Positions 36,701-40,663 of a stretch of DNA of 64,000 nt are shown here, in pieces. A program made the translations under genes and the position numbers. How positions within the stretch are numbered: the stretch's first letter is position 1; every line of letters starts with the position of its first letter. The stretch is from Xanthostigma xanthostigma (taxonomy: Eukaryota; Arthropoda; Insecta; Raphidioptera; Raphidiidae). Under the pieces are notes generated by a model. The model made no database searches. It had not been told where the DNA came from and saw only the letters and a program-made list of their open reading frames with translations. The stretch is from assembly GCA_963575645.1 (NCBI GenBank), contig OY754475.1:19630509-19694508 (forward strand). The letters run 5' to 3'.

Positions 36701-37689
36701 CATTGATTTAGGAAAGCTAGGTTAGCCTCCATCATGGTTTTCTAAATCAATGTTTCCCTGTCAAAAACCCCCCTTAGGACAGTTCCGCGCATTTCTCACC
36801 AGAGGTCTCACCATTCCTTTGTGTTCCGAATAGCTCTCTTGCAGCTTCTCTGCAAACGATAGCGCAGTAGTTAAAACGAAACTGTGTTGGTTTTGGAATA
36901 CGCTTTAGCTACTGCGCATGATTGTGACGGATCTGTTACCGTTCGCAGAGGGGTTGGAACAGAGCTATTGATTTCCATAGCTACCAAATAAATCGCCTCG
37001 TTTGTTTCGTCTTAAATTCGCTGTATAACCAAATCGGTATCATTTTGTCAAGAAAACAGTGAGCGCGAAAAAAATGTATACTTATGGCTTAAGAAATAGT
37101 GAATACTTAACCGATAATAAGTATTTATAATCCATTTATTAAAAAATTTAAATAACTAATGACTGTACAAACAATACAAAACACCCACAATTTGCCACGC
37201 TTGTGCCAAAACCCATTCTGCACGTTCCAAGCAGCCGCGAACGGTAATAAAACCGTACACAGTCTTGTTACTGCGCAAGACTGTCTTGCGCAGTATCGAT
37301 TTTTGAGCTAGTGCGCAAATTACGTCTTGCGCAGTGACAAGACTGTACGGTATTATTACCGTTCGCGGCTGCTTGGAACGAACCTGTTATCTAAGCTTCC
37401 AGAAAATTCCTATAATCCGGAACTGTCTTTTTCAACAGGTATAAAGCCAAGAATGGACAAGTGGTCTGTAGGCGATTGTCGTACATTCCAAAGCTTAGTT
37501 GTGGGTAAACAGTTCGTGTCGGTCGTCAAGGAGATCGGTAAAGATGTCCTCCACAGTTCGGACATAGTTTTGTGTTTGCAGTTGATCGATACGTCGACCG
37601 ATGAAGATAAGTACGTACATCAGATGCTGATCGAACAAGGCATCGCGACCGCGTGCAGCAGTAGCGCGCCGAGTGATAATTTAGTTTAA
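563..37689 (+). CDS. TDRD7: TDRD7-like LOTUS/Tudor protein (tapas orthologue candidate), 3' 18 exons
   Basis: Exons read from splice sites: 563-773, 5631-5984, 13039-13365, 14734-14886, 15909-16244, 16356-16493, 17253-17321, 18727-18903, 20703-20820, 21864-21985, 22069-22292, 23465-23627, 29567-29778, 31696-31781, 31858-31958, 34330-34481, 35684-35835, 37439-37689. Every junction is AG/GT and every phase joins without a stop, giving about 1114 residues. Layout in window residues: Ser/Pro/Asn-rich linker 1-300, dsRBM-like stretch about 330-385, LOTUS (OST-HTH) about 392-455, then three extended Tudor domains (cores near 530-585, 730-775, 970-1010). One LOTUS followed by three Tudor domains, with the N-terminus missing, fits TDRD7, whose relatives carry further N-terminal LOTUS domains. 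Known role of the family: germ-granule/nuage scaffold in transposon silencing and mRNA control; LOTUS domains bind Vasa or G-rich RNA, Tudor domains bind dimethylarginine. TDRD5/tejas is less likely because it has a single Tudor domain. The gene spans over 37 kb because introns are filled with transposons. Confidence 0.88.
944..1303. mobile_element. pogo/Tigger-like MITE, TA target site
   Basis: Inverted ends CAGTAGAACCCCGATTATCC and its near complement GGATAATCGAGGTTCTACTG, flanked by TA on both sides. No coding sequence. Confidence 0.85.
1304..1512. mobile_element. MITE K (GTTGAAAATACATGAGTC end), copy 1
   Basis: Contains ACTAAAAACTTGAAAATACA and GTTGAAAATACATGAGTCTG, shared with 20898-21138 and 51085-51265. 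It abuts the preceding MITE. Confidence 0.6.
1934..2447 (-). mobile_element. pogo-like MITE carrying broken transposase start, inverted copy
   Basis: 514 bp with ends CAGTAGAGACGCGATAATCC and GGATTAACGCGTCTCTACTG and TA flanks. On the minus strand an ATG at 2152 opens the same short frame as its partner, but a TAA interrupts it where the partner has GAA. Confidence 0.85.
2460..2973 (+). mobile_element. pogo-like MITE carrying transposase N-terminus
   Basis: Reverse-complement twin of 1934-2447, separated by 12 bp. The pair forms a palindrome of about 1040 bp. Confidence 0.87.
2755..2886 (+). pseudogene. N-terminal fragment of pogo/Tigger transposase
   Basis: ATG-initiated 43 codons beginning MAPRKRSHVTLSLQVKNEIL, continuing KKGASNKQLAAKYEH. 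This is the first helix-turn-helix (CENP-B N / Psq type) of pogo transposases. The catalytic domain is absent, so it is a deletion derivative. Confidence 0.75.
3511..3900. repeat. 390-bp palindrome with an inner foldback MITE (3578-3820)
   Basis: Outer arms TTGGTTAGGAAAATTTTCGT and its complement flank an inner foldback with ends TTCGGAACCCAAAGG and CCTTTGGGTTCCGAA. Only the inner part recurs at 36622-36831, so the inner part is the mobile unit. Confidence 0.8.
3901..4880. other. Intron stretch, nothing recognised
   Basis: AT-rich. An 80-codon ORF (4332-4574) has no recognisable domain and is treated as chance. Confidence 0.5.
4893..5510. mobile_element. Repeat C copy that hosts the minisatellite
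   Basis: Flanks read GCGGTATACCAAGCGGCG, GAGCGTCCTCTAATCTGCGC and, after the array, GCGCAGATTATGCGC. Similar single-copy sequence is at 15505-15640 and 48240-48445. Confidence 0.6.
4971..5440. repeat. 31-bp minisatellite, about 15 units
   Basis: Unit contains TCTGCGCAGAAACAAACGCT followed by TGCGACTTGCG. Units are nearly identical with rare single changes. Because 31 is not a multiple of 3 and the unit has no stops, long ORFs appear in several frames on both strands; they are artefacts. Confidence 0.97.
5631..5984 (+). CDS. TDRD7: TDRD7 exon: Ser/Asn/Thr-rich linker
   Basis: Acceptor TTTTACAG and donor GTAAGT bracket 118 whole codons in phase 0. The product is polar and low in complexity (runs such as SSEDSFSTASIKTNS) and ends with a more ordered piece, PRQEILERSKQMLIN. 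No known domain seen. The opposite-strand ORF here is a shadow. Confidence 0.8.
6289..6846. mobile_element. MITE with CAGTATGTAAACACG ends, copy 1
   Basis: 558 bp, inverted ends CAGTATGTAAACACGTAAGG and its near complement, TA flanks. Close copy at 35911-36483. Confidence 0.9.
6849..7716. other. Intron stretch, nothing recognised
   Basis: No coding or RNA signal seen. Confidence 0.4.
7717..7885. mobile_element. Foldback MITE (GTCGGCAATACAGAGCTC)
   Basis: GTCGGCAATACAGAGCTCTT pairs with AAGAGCTCTGTATTACCGAC. A related left half is at 8738-8839, and its remainder resumes after a hAT insertion at 9434. Confidence 0.7.
8840..9433. mobile_element. hAT-type foldback element, 594 bp
   Basis: Ends CATAGATATATATATTTAAT and its inverted partner; 8-bp direct repeat GTTCTAAT at 8832-8839 and 9434-9441. 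The arms pair over most of their length around a short loop near 9110. It interrupts the older foldback element at 8738. Confidence 0.88.
9713..9875. mobile_element. hAT-like MITE (TAGGGATTGACCGAT)
   Basis: Ends TAGGGATTGACCGA and TCGGTCGATCCCTA; the 8-bp flanks ATACAAAC/ATATGAAC are imperfect. Confidence 0.6.
10698..10989. mobile_element. Repeat with GGGTTCCGTACC ends
   Basis: Begins GGGGTTCCGTACC and ends GGTACGGAACCC, with TTGTCCGTGTGTCTCTCCG inside. This type is common in lepidopteran genomes. Degraded relatives near 20427 and 22352. Confidence 0.65.
11031..11717. mobile_element. Foldback element with four internal tandem units
   Basis: Ends CCATAGAGATATTACGATAG and CTAGTTACTTATGTCTCTAT, flanked by AATATCTA on both sides. 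Inside, the segment from GAGTACGCGAGAGAGCAGTG to CTGAGGACACTTTCACTT, itself a foldback of about 140-165 bp, is repeated four times. The copy at 62398-62607 has one. Confidence 0.82.
11766..11940. mobile_element. Foldback MITE D1 (GGTTTGTTCCAAGCAGCC), copy 1
   Basis: Perfect-looking hairpin ends GGTTTGTTCCAAGCAGCC and GGCTGCTTGGAACAAACC, with TTGCGCAGTGACAA stems inside. Confidence 0.88.
11978..12903. repeat. Nested inverted repeats around element F copy 1
   Basis: AAGTAAATAAAATTGTCGAC and CAGACCGAACGATATATTGA at 11980-12030 recur inverted at 12850-12903. Inside is a second foldback (12031-12190, GATCCGGATTTGGATCTTCT) and then element F. Confidence 0.7.
12184..12846 (+). mobile_element. Element F (TTTTTGACGTGATAACG ... 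CAGACAACCA), long form, copy 1
   Basis: Left end TTTTTGACGTGATAACGTCT, right end TAAACCGACTTTACAGACAA. The long form of about 660 bp recurs reversed at 47212-47877. No transposase visible; class not assigned. Confidence 0.85.
13039..13365 (+). CDS. TDRD7: TDRD7 exon: Asn/Ser/Pro-rich linker
   Basis: Acceptor TTTTGCAG, donor GTAAGA, 109 codons in phase 0. It opens with an AAC run coding poly-Asn and continues Ser/Thr/Pro-rich with an RGRGR-like patch (PPRGRGRLLRSS). Arg-Gly patches are common in nuage proteins and could be methylated; this is inference. Confidence 0.8.
13444..13828. mobile_element. hAT MITE with TAGAGCTGTAAC ends
   Basis: Ends TAGAGCTGTAAC and TTTTACAGCTCTA; 8-bp target duplication ATCGCGAG on both sides. 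Confidence 0.9.
13888..14099 (+). mobile_element. Element G (TATARTACGCGCCAC), partial copy 1
   Basis: Left end and body match the full copies, but the right third is missing and a small palindrome (14100-14180) follows. Confidence 0.8.
14100..14180. repeat. Small palindrome
   Basis: AATAACATGAAACATTTAAA pairs with TTTAAATGGTTCATGTTATT, about 80 bp in all. Confidence 0.8.
14734..14886 (+). CDS. TDRD7: TDRD7 exon: start of dsRBM-like segment
   Basis: 51 codons between TTTTCAG and GTATGT. The end, SPVYFAQVK, continues into the next exon as VGTEISVSTFP. Together this resembles the beta strands of a double-stranded RNA-binding motif. Confidence 0.8.
14965..15320. mobile_element. Possible TTAA-flanked MITE
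   Basis: TTAAGGCCGCTGCACACGAG at left and CTCGTGTGAAGCGAGCACTTAA at right look like diverged inverted ends with TTAA outside. Weak. Confidence 0.35.
15505..15640. repeat. Repeat C, copy without array
   Basis: GCGGTATAACAGATGGCG, GAGCGTCCTCGAACCTGCGC, then one TCTGCGCAGAAACA and GACATGCGCAGATT. It shows the presumed single unit before expansion. Confidence 0.6.
15909..16244 (+). CDS. TDRD7: TDRD7 exon: dsRBM-like helix plus LOTUS/OST-HTH domain
   Basis: 112 codons between TGTTTCAG and GTAAGT. The first part has SREAAREAAFSAACSAVL, like the last helix of a dsRBM. The second part, from about SDIKQRVIPLLAEHPTG to the exon end, matches the LOTUS pattern: a winged-helix with the conserved P-x-G turn, a Tyr/Leu-rich second helix (YTELHKERLPDDW) and a terminal strand. 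LOTUS domains bind RNA G-quadruplexes or Vasa-type helicases. Confidence 0.88.
16356..16493 (+). CDS. TDRD7: TDRD7 exon: lead-in to first extended Tudor domain
   Basis: 46 codons, phase 0, acceptor TTTTAG and donor GTAAGT. It carries YYSVVITWAINTNEVWFRII, the N-terminal strands of a staphylococcal-nuclease-like fold that flanks Tudor cores. An unnamed transposon follows in the intron from 16520. Confidence 0.8.
16520..17103 (+). mobile_element. Element F, copy 2
   Basis: Same ends, different middle. Intronic in TDRD7. Confidence 0.85.
17253..17321 (+). CDS. TDRD7: TDRD7 small exon (23 codons)
   Basis: Acceptor CTTTCAG and donor GTATGT enclose 23 codons in phase 0 (EQYRAMTEDMEVHYKLYTVP...). 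The helix E-M-x-x-H-Y is typical just before a Tudor core. Too short for most ORF callers. Confidence 0.8.
17344..17835 (+). mobile_element. Deletion-derivative transposon with AAAGAAGACCGGT ends
   Basis: AAAAGAAGACCGGT near 17341-17355 and ACCGGTCTTCTTTC near 17821-17835 are inverted. Inside, an ATG at 17627 opens KTVRSGAREVIANVIKMCE and onward, resembling the N-terminal helix of several insect transposases. The catalytic part is missing. Confidence 0.5.
18090..18553 (-). mobile_element. Non-autonomous Helitron-like element, copy 1
   Basis: On the minus strand: starts TC after a flanking A, ends with hairpin GTGCGAATAATTCGCAC, then AGGTCACG, then CTAG before a flanking T. These are the Helitron rules (TC...hairpin...CTRR, A^T target). 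No TIR or target duplication. Confidence 0.82.
18727..18903 (+). CDS. TDRD7: TDRD7 exon: first Tudor core
   Basis: 59 codons. Contains VGQCYAVNENDTYMRVRVLE and CIFLDHGH, the five-strand Tudor barrel. The usual DYGN loop reads DHGH, so methylarginine binding by this copy may be weak. A hAT element starts 35 bp after the donor. Confidence 0.85.
18939..19931. mobile_element. hAT element with internal 136-bp satellite
   Basis: Ends TAGTGATGTGTCGCTC and GGGGACACATTACTA; flanks ATAGAGAG/ACAGAGAG. Four units of 136 bp (19054-19588) make up its middle. Confidence 0.82.
19054..19588. repeat. 136-bp tandem repeat, four units
   Basis: Units begin near GCTGTTCTGTACTGTTGCAT and end TGACACACTGTAAGTG. The last lacks 8 bases. 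Confidence 0.93.
20048..20374 (+). mobile_element. Element G, full copy 2
   Basis: Inverted ends TATAATACGCGCCA and TGGCGCGTATTATA. Non-coding. Confidence 0.88.
20703..20820 (+). CDS. TDRD7: TDRD7 exon: extended Tudor, C-terminal part
   Basis: Begins AVRCHLAGMQDLADNE, the strand-helix piece that follows a Tudor core in extended Tudor domains, and ends phase 1 at GTAACT. The next exon completes the codon. Confidence 0.8.
20898..21138. mobile_element. MITE K, copy 2
   Basis: CAGTAGAACACGTGTATTTT and AAAATACATGAGTCCTACG...CTG, TA flanks. Confidence 0.7.
21268..21842 (+). repeat. Tandem duplication, about 297-bp unit, two copies
   Basis: The segment with CCTTCTAGAGGCCAAATTAG to AAAATAAAAAAGTCT occurs twice in a row, just before the acceptor of a TDRD7 exon. 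The second copy runs to 21842 and the acceptor follows. Confidence 0.9.
21864..21985 (+). CDS. TDRD7: TDRD7 exon between Tudor 1 and 2
   Basis: Acceptor TGTTTTCAG, donor GTATGT, two bases plus 40 codons. LPVVLFDTTGPTDIVLNEYI is the closing SN-like strand and helix of the first extended Tudor domain. Confidence 0.82.
22069..22292 (+). CDS. TDRD7: TDRD7 exon: lead-in and first strands of Tudor 2
   Basis: Acceptor ATTTTAG, donor GTACAC, 74 codons plus 2 bases. MTVVHVDPMGYIYLQP starts the SN-like fold. It ends KIFIAKYEDGNWYR, the first strands of Tudor 2, split inside the Arg codon. Confidence 0.85.
22385..22530. mobile_element. Foldback fragment
   Basis: TTTTGGTTTCCGGGCTTGTATGCCGTG pairs with CACGGCATACAAATCCGGAAACC. 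Origin unclear. Confidence 0.6.
22668..22962 (-). mobile_element. tRNA-derived SINE
   Basis: On the minus strand the head has an A box (TGGCGTAGCGG) and B box (GGTTCGAATCC) and folds like a tRNA, but continues into an unrelated body with AACAAGATGGCC. That is the layout of a SINE, not a functional tRNA gene. Confidence 0.75.
22999..23096. repeat. Repeat L, copy 1
   Basis: CAGGAACCCGAGCTCATA... to GAGCGTCTATAATCTAC. An inverted diverged copy is at 60083-60185. Confidence 0.5.
23115..23412 (+). mobile_element. Element G, copy 3
   Basis: Same ends. It ends about 50 bp before the acceptor of the TDRD7 Tudor-2 exon. Confidence 0.86.
23465..23627 (+). CDS. TDRD7: TDRD7 exon: Tudor 2 core with canonical FIDYGN
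   Basis: Acceptor TTTGGCAG completes the Arg codon. VTVFFIDYGNTMIID is the canonical methylarginine-cage loop, and the exon ends FAPQCVK. Of the three Tudor copies this keeps the best ligand-binding signature. Confidence 0.86.
23628..26837. other. Long intron stretch, little recognised
   Basis: Only a foldback near 24700-24785 (GCACACGCGCAGTCTA / TAGATTGTGCGCATGCG) stands out. Its relative is at 55578-55628. Confidence 0.4.
26838..27050 (+). mobile_element. Element F, copy 3 (short)
   Basis: Same ends around a short middle of CCGCCTGACCCTGTGCGTGC type. Confidence 0.85.
27051..28650. other. Intron stretch, nothing recognised
   Basis: AT-rich, no gene or clear repeat end seen. Confidence 0.4.
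28653..28990. mobile_element. Two foldback MITEs of type D2 (AGCTCYRTTCCAACCTCTCTG)
   Basis: 28653-28785 and 28817-28993 each fold on themselves. Ends read CATTCCAACCTCTCTGCAAA and GAGAGAGGTTGGAACAGAG, cores GCGCAGTAGCTCAAAACG-like. Confidence 0.75.
29567..29778 (+). CDS. TDRD7: TDRD7 exon: end of extended Tudor 2
   Basis: Acceptor TTGAATAG, donor GTGAGT, 70 codons plus 2 bases. ETNVLVKVMIAVGKPSRVS and IIELFKRTEG form the closing SN-like half. It follows the longest intron of the window (5.9 kb). Confidence 0.8.
29831..30735. mobile_element. MITE B, copy 2, interrupted by a hAT element
   Basis: GCGTGTTTGGCCGAAGTAAG at left, CTTACTAAGTTTAGTAAGTAC at right. The hAT element 29883-30392 is nested in it. 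Confidence 0.75.
29883..30392. mobile_element. hAT foldback element I (TAGTGATGTGCCGGAT), copy 1
   Basis: 510 bp, target duplication CTCACTAT exact. Inner arms CACATCGATCTTTGGAAAG pair with CTTTCCAAAGGTCGATGTG. Confidence 0.9.
30797..31244. mobile_element. Possible MITE
   Basis: GGGTATGTTTCACG and CGGAACATACC are loosely inverted. Low support. Confidence 0.3.
31696..31781 (+). CDS. TDRD7: TDRD7 small exon: Asn/Lys linker
   Basis: Acceptor TTTGTAG, donor GTAAGT. It completes a split Glu codon and adds 28 residues, PKQDSNNNKKDLSRNNS and so on. It links Tudor 2 to Tudor 3. Confidence 0.75.
31858..31958 (+). CDS. TDRD7: TDRD7 small exon before Tudor 3
   Basis: Acceptor TTTTTCAG, donor GTAAGT, phases 1 to 0. 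It ends YYDVNVPSAVNPWNFF, which resembles the strand (xPWNFF) at the start of an extended Tudor domain. Confidence 0.8.
32042..32704. other. Intron stretch, nothing recognised
   Basis: No gene or well-bounded repeat. Confidence 0.35.
32708..33404. mobile_element. PIF/Harbinger-like element, 697 bp
   Basis: Inverted ends GGCACATACGCACTAGGCGG and GCCGCCTAGTGCGTATGTAG, 3-bp target TAA on both sides. Several GGCTAGCCGC-rich subterminal repeats. Carries a transposase fragment (32954-33187). Confidence 0.86.
32954..33187 (-). pseudogene. N-terminal fragment of Harbinger-type transposase
   Basis: Minus-strand frame starting MDVEEVVAVYYIYDRYIKN and going on to YWIHPFLQTRNETGHFD, FFGYMRMRLKSFEELLS. 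The W-x-H-P and FF-x-Y-x-R-M-x-x-x-F-x-E-L-L pattern is typical of HARBI1-like transposases. It stops before the catalytic DDE part. Confidence 0.75.
33455..34273. mobile_element. hAT element with CAGAGCTGGGC ends, 819 bp
   Basis: Ends CAGAGCTGGGCCAAGTAC and GTACCGCCCAGCTCTG; 8-bp target duplication GTTCATGT exact. Subterminal AAGTACAAGTAC repeats. D1 MITE nested inside. Confidence 0.92.
33868..33980. mobile_element. Foldback MITE D1, copy 2
   Basis: Same ends, shorter core; nested inside the hAT element 33455-34273. Confidence 0.88.
34330..34481 (+). CDS. TDRD7: TDRD7 exon: Tudor 3 first half
   Basis: Acceptor ATTTTACAG, donor GTAAGT. It continues VQPYINGRELKDMMNKLQNY and ends GEVYVARHNDNVWYR, the first Tudor strands, split in the Arg codon exactly as in Tudor 2. 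A hAT element ends 56 bp upstream of the acceptor. Confidence 0.84.
34539..34865 (+). mobile_element. Element G, copy 4
   Basis: Full copy, both ends present. Confidence 0.88.
34980..35085. repeat. Repeat C fragment
   Basis: GAGAGGAAGAGACC, CAAGCTC and GGCAATCTGCGCACG resemble the repeat C family. Confidence 0.45.
35082..35400. repeat. Tandem duplication, about 153-bp unit
   Basis: ACTGTATTAGCGGCAA... to GTTGAAAATACATG occurs twice, with a third partial start. It includes a fragment of MITE K. Confidence 0.85.
35684..35835 (+). CDS. TDRD7: TDRD7 exon: Tudor 3 core
   Basis: Acceptor GTTGCAG, donor GTAATT. ISAFFVDFGLYVVL is the Tudor loop with DFGL instead of DYGN, lacking the Asn. It ends FQAIKARLT. 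Confidence 0.84.
35911..36483. mobile_element. MITE with CAGTATGTAAACACG ends, copy 2
   Basis: 573 bp, TA flanks, more than 95% alike by eye to 6289-6846. It lies in the last intron of TDRD7. Confidence 0.9.
36622..36831. mobile_element. Foldback MITE (TTCGGAACCCAAAGG ends), copy 2
   Basis: Matches 3578-3820 on both arms and lacks the outer arms found there. A second foldback element follows directly. Confidence 0.8.
36831..36970. mobile_element. Foldback MITE D2, copy 3
   Basis: TAGCTCTCTTGCAGCTTCTC to GGGGTTGGAACAGAGCTA. It abuts the preceding foldback element. Confidence 0.7.
37221..37385. mobile_element. Foldback MITE D1, copy 3
   Basis: Ends CGTTCCAAGCAGCCGCGAAC and its complement. 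It lies immediately before the last TDRD7 exon. Confidence 0.85.
37439..37689 (+). CDS. TDRD7: TDRD7 terminal exon
   Basis: Acceptor TTTTTCAACAG. It codes the closing SN-like half (LVVGKQFVSVVKEIGKD, DIVLCLQLIDTSTDED) and a short Ser-rich tail, and stops TAA at 37687-37689. A foldback MITE ends about 55 bp upstream, next to the region where the branch point should lie. Confidence 0.85.
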
Positions 37690-37952
37690 AATAAACTCGT
37701 AGCAAGAGACAAAGGAGTTGCGGTTAAAGGAATGTGAATCCCGAAAAAGGTTCGCTCCCGGACTGTGTCAGTATCGGCGATGCCGATTTGTTTTTACAAT
37801 TTGCAATTACCCTACAGCTAAATAGAAATACATGTAATTTTGGTGTGTCGTATGATATTTTATAAAAGGACGATTTATAATAACAGACTGTTTTTGTCAG
37901 GTTACAGTTTTTATTTTTTTTTTTTATTTGAAATTGTGACGATGCAAATAAA
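37690..37952 (+). promoter_or_regulatory. TDRD7 3' UTR with AATAAA signals
   Basis: AATAAA occurs directly after the stop (37690-37695) and again at 37947-37952, the latter followed by a GT-rich stretch. The second is the likelier polyadenylation signal, giving a 3' UTR of about 280 nt. Confidence 0.5.
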
Positions 37953-38052
37953 ATATTATCCAAGTGTTCGGTCAGACAAAGAGCGTTGATTGAGAAAATG
38001 GAGTAGCGGAAACCGGAGAGTAGTAGGGTGTCTGTGGTTACTTAATTAGCGG

Positions 38053-38755
38053 ATTATCGATATAAATTTAGCTCTCTGCTACGGTCTATCAAATATACTC
38101 TGCGACGAGTTATCAAATAAATTTGATATCTTCGCTACTTGCTATCAAATAAACTCTTATTAGCTATCAAATGAATTCAATATCCTCGCTACATGTTATT
38201 AAAATTGAACCCTGCTATCAGCTATCAAATTGATCGCTTTACTGCCAGTTATCAACTAAACATAATCTCTTCGCTATCAGTTATCAAATAAATTTGACCT
38301 TTGCTACGGACTATCAAATTAATTTGAACTCTTTGCTACGAGCTATCAAATTAATTTGATAACTCTGCTACCAGCTATCAAAGAAATTTTTACTCTCCGC
38401 TACCAGCTATCAAATAAATTTGACCTTTGCTACGAACTATCAAATTAGTTTGAACTCTTTGCTACGACCTATCAAATGAATTTGATAACTCCACTACCAA
38501 CTATCAAAGAAACTTTTACTCTCCGCTACCAGCTATCAAATAAATTTGATTTTTGCTACGAACTATCAAATTAGTTTGAACTCTGCTACGAATTATCAAA
38601 TGATTTTGATAACTCCGCTAGCAGCTATCAAAGAAATTTTTACTCTCCGCTACCAGCTATCAAATAAATTTGAACTCTGCTACTGGCTATCAAATTAATT
38701 TGAACTCTTTGCTACGAGTTATCAAATAAATTTGATAACTTCGCTACGATCTTTC
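38053..38755. repeat. AT-rich minisatellite, unit about 29 bp
   Basis: Degenerate units GCTACGAGCTATCAAATAAA + TTTGAACTC, about two dozen, with a higher-order pattern of two to four units. It follows the TDRD7 3' end. Confidence 0.92.
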
Positions 38756-39590
38756 GAACAAGCAAATCTGTGGTTCCAAATCTGTCGTGGGTTTTCAACT
38801 TTGATGGGCAGTTACAATTAGTTTTGTTGCGCTGATTTGCATAAAAATGAATTCTTTCAACAATCACAGCCGTATTTATTTTTTTAGTGTAAACAGCGCT
38901 TTCGAAAAATTACTTATCTGTAATGGTATAGTATTTTTTCGATCGCCTTATGTAAAATGTTAACCTAAAAAACTACTTGAATTAGATATTCCAAAAATAT
39001 ATTTGTCAGGACAGAGCTTACAGTCAAATGTTATTGACCTTCATCTATTACTCAAACACCTTCATATGTTTCGTCAATCTATTGTTTTTTGTACAATTGA
39101 GCGTCTGACGGCTAATATTTTAATTACAGTTGTCATAATTTTATTAATTTGATATTGAAAGAGGTACTAATTTCAGTTTAAAAGATTTATCAAAGAACTT
39201 TCATGTTGCCATATTTGTTTTGTTTTTTTATACTTAATTTAACAATTATAGAAACATCAAATCTTTGCTTATCGAATCTTTATTTGGGTATCTGTACAAA
39301 TCATATACTTAATTATTTAATACACCTATATTGCTAGTAGGGCTCTGGAAAAGGATGACGAACCCAATGGTGTCTCTGTCGTTTAGACCTCAAATGTTAT
39401 GCGCATATCCGAGAATGAACCGTACACGTGCGCATAACGGATCAAGTATAAATAAGTGAGATAGAAGTATGCAGTTGCTGTCTCTCTTGGTGGGAACTTG
39501 CAATATAGGAGTATTAAGTGTATGGTGTAAACCAATCAGCCATCTATATTGCAGTAGCTTATATGAAATGGAATTTAATATATTAATTGC
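38756..39590. other. Intergenic stretch, nothing recognised
   Basis: No gene seen. Confidence 0.35.
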
Positions 39591-39619
39591 ATTTTTCTCT
39601 AAACACTGTGTATAAAACA

Positions 39620-39900
39620 TACTAACGAGAAACCACATCGGTGAAACGTTTGTAATTAGCATGTTCCTCAAGCAATTTAAACATAAACAGGCACATACTG
39701 CCGAGAAACCGTATCAGTGTGACATTTGTAATAAGTTTCATCCAAACTGATTACAAATGTTACATTGATATGGTTTCCAGGCGCTTAAATTTTTTTAAAC
39801 GTATACATGCTGGCGAGAAACCGTATTGGCGTGATACTTATAAATATTTTTCCTACGGCAATTTATATTCAAACTTGTGGGAAACAGTTTCTGTCATTTA
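39620..39900 (+). pseudogene. C2H2 zinc-finger relic
   Basis: Three decayed finger linkers: NEKPHR (39627), TAEKPYQCDICNKF (39694-39735) and HAGEKPYWRDTYKYFS (39806-39855), each with stops or missing Cys/His. Spacing of about 84-110 bp fits tandem fingers. No intact ORF. Confidence 0.6.
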
Positions 39901-39921
39901 TTAACATCTGTGTGTAGCCAC

Positions 39922-40431
39922 TAGTGATGTGCCGGATATCCATATCCGCGGATATCCGAGGGAGAAGAAAGATCCGTATCCGTTAGTTTTTGGCGGATCT
40001 TTTACCTTATTAATTTTCAATTCATAGATGAAATTTTATATATATTGGTGATTAGATAATAATGAAAAACTGTTAAATTCCATTCAGATTATTTTTTAAA
40101 ATCGTATTTGGCACCTTTATATTGCAAACATTTATCATAGTGAGTACCATACCAATAGTACATAACTCAAAGGTACTAAAAAACTATCTTTATAATGAGA
40201 TATTGCACATCGATCTTTGGAAAGAGACAATCTGTTATGAGAGTTAACTCTTAAAGAGGTCAATAACTTTTTCCCATAACAGATAGTCTCTTTCCAAAGG
40301 TCGATGTACAATATTTACCGCCGCGTACTCTAAGAAAGTTAAGATCCGTATCCGCGGAACTTGAAACCAAATATCCGTATTCAGATCCGTATCCGCGGAT
40401 ATAAATTTTTTAACGATTCGGCACATCACTA
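39922..40431. mobile_element. hAT foldback element I, copy 2
   Basis: 510 bp, flanks GTAGCCAC/GTAGACAC (one mismatch). Confidence 0.88.
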
Positions 40432-40510
40432 GTAGACACTATCGCAATCTATGTAGTAAAACAAAAAAAAAATCCGTTGAAATTATATAAAAATCAGTTT
40501 CATTCATAAT

Positions 40511-40663
40511 AGGTTTGTTCCAAGCAGCCAGCAAACGGTAACGAAACCGTTACCCGCGTGCGCAGTAGCTAAAACGTGTTCCAAAACCGATACGGTTTCT
40601 TTTTAGCTACTGCGCATGCGGGTGACGGTTTCGCTACCGTTTGCTGGCTGCTTGGAACATACT
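40511..40663. mobile_element. Foldback MITE D1, copy 4
   Basis: D1 ends with a core GCGCAGTAGCTAAAACG that is otherwise typical of the D2 ends at 28650-28990 and 36831-36970. Confidence 0.85.
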
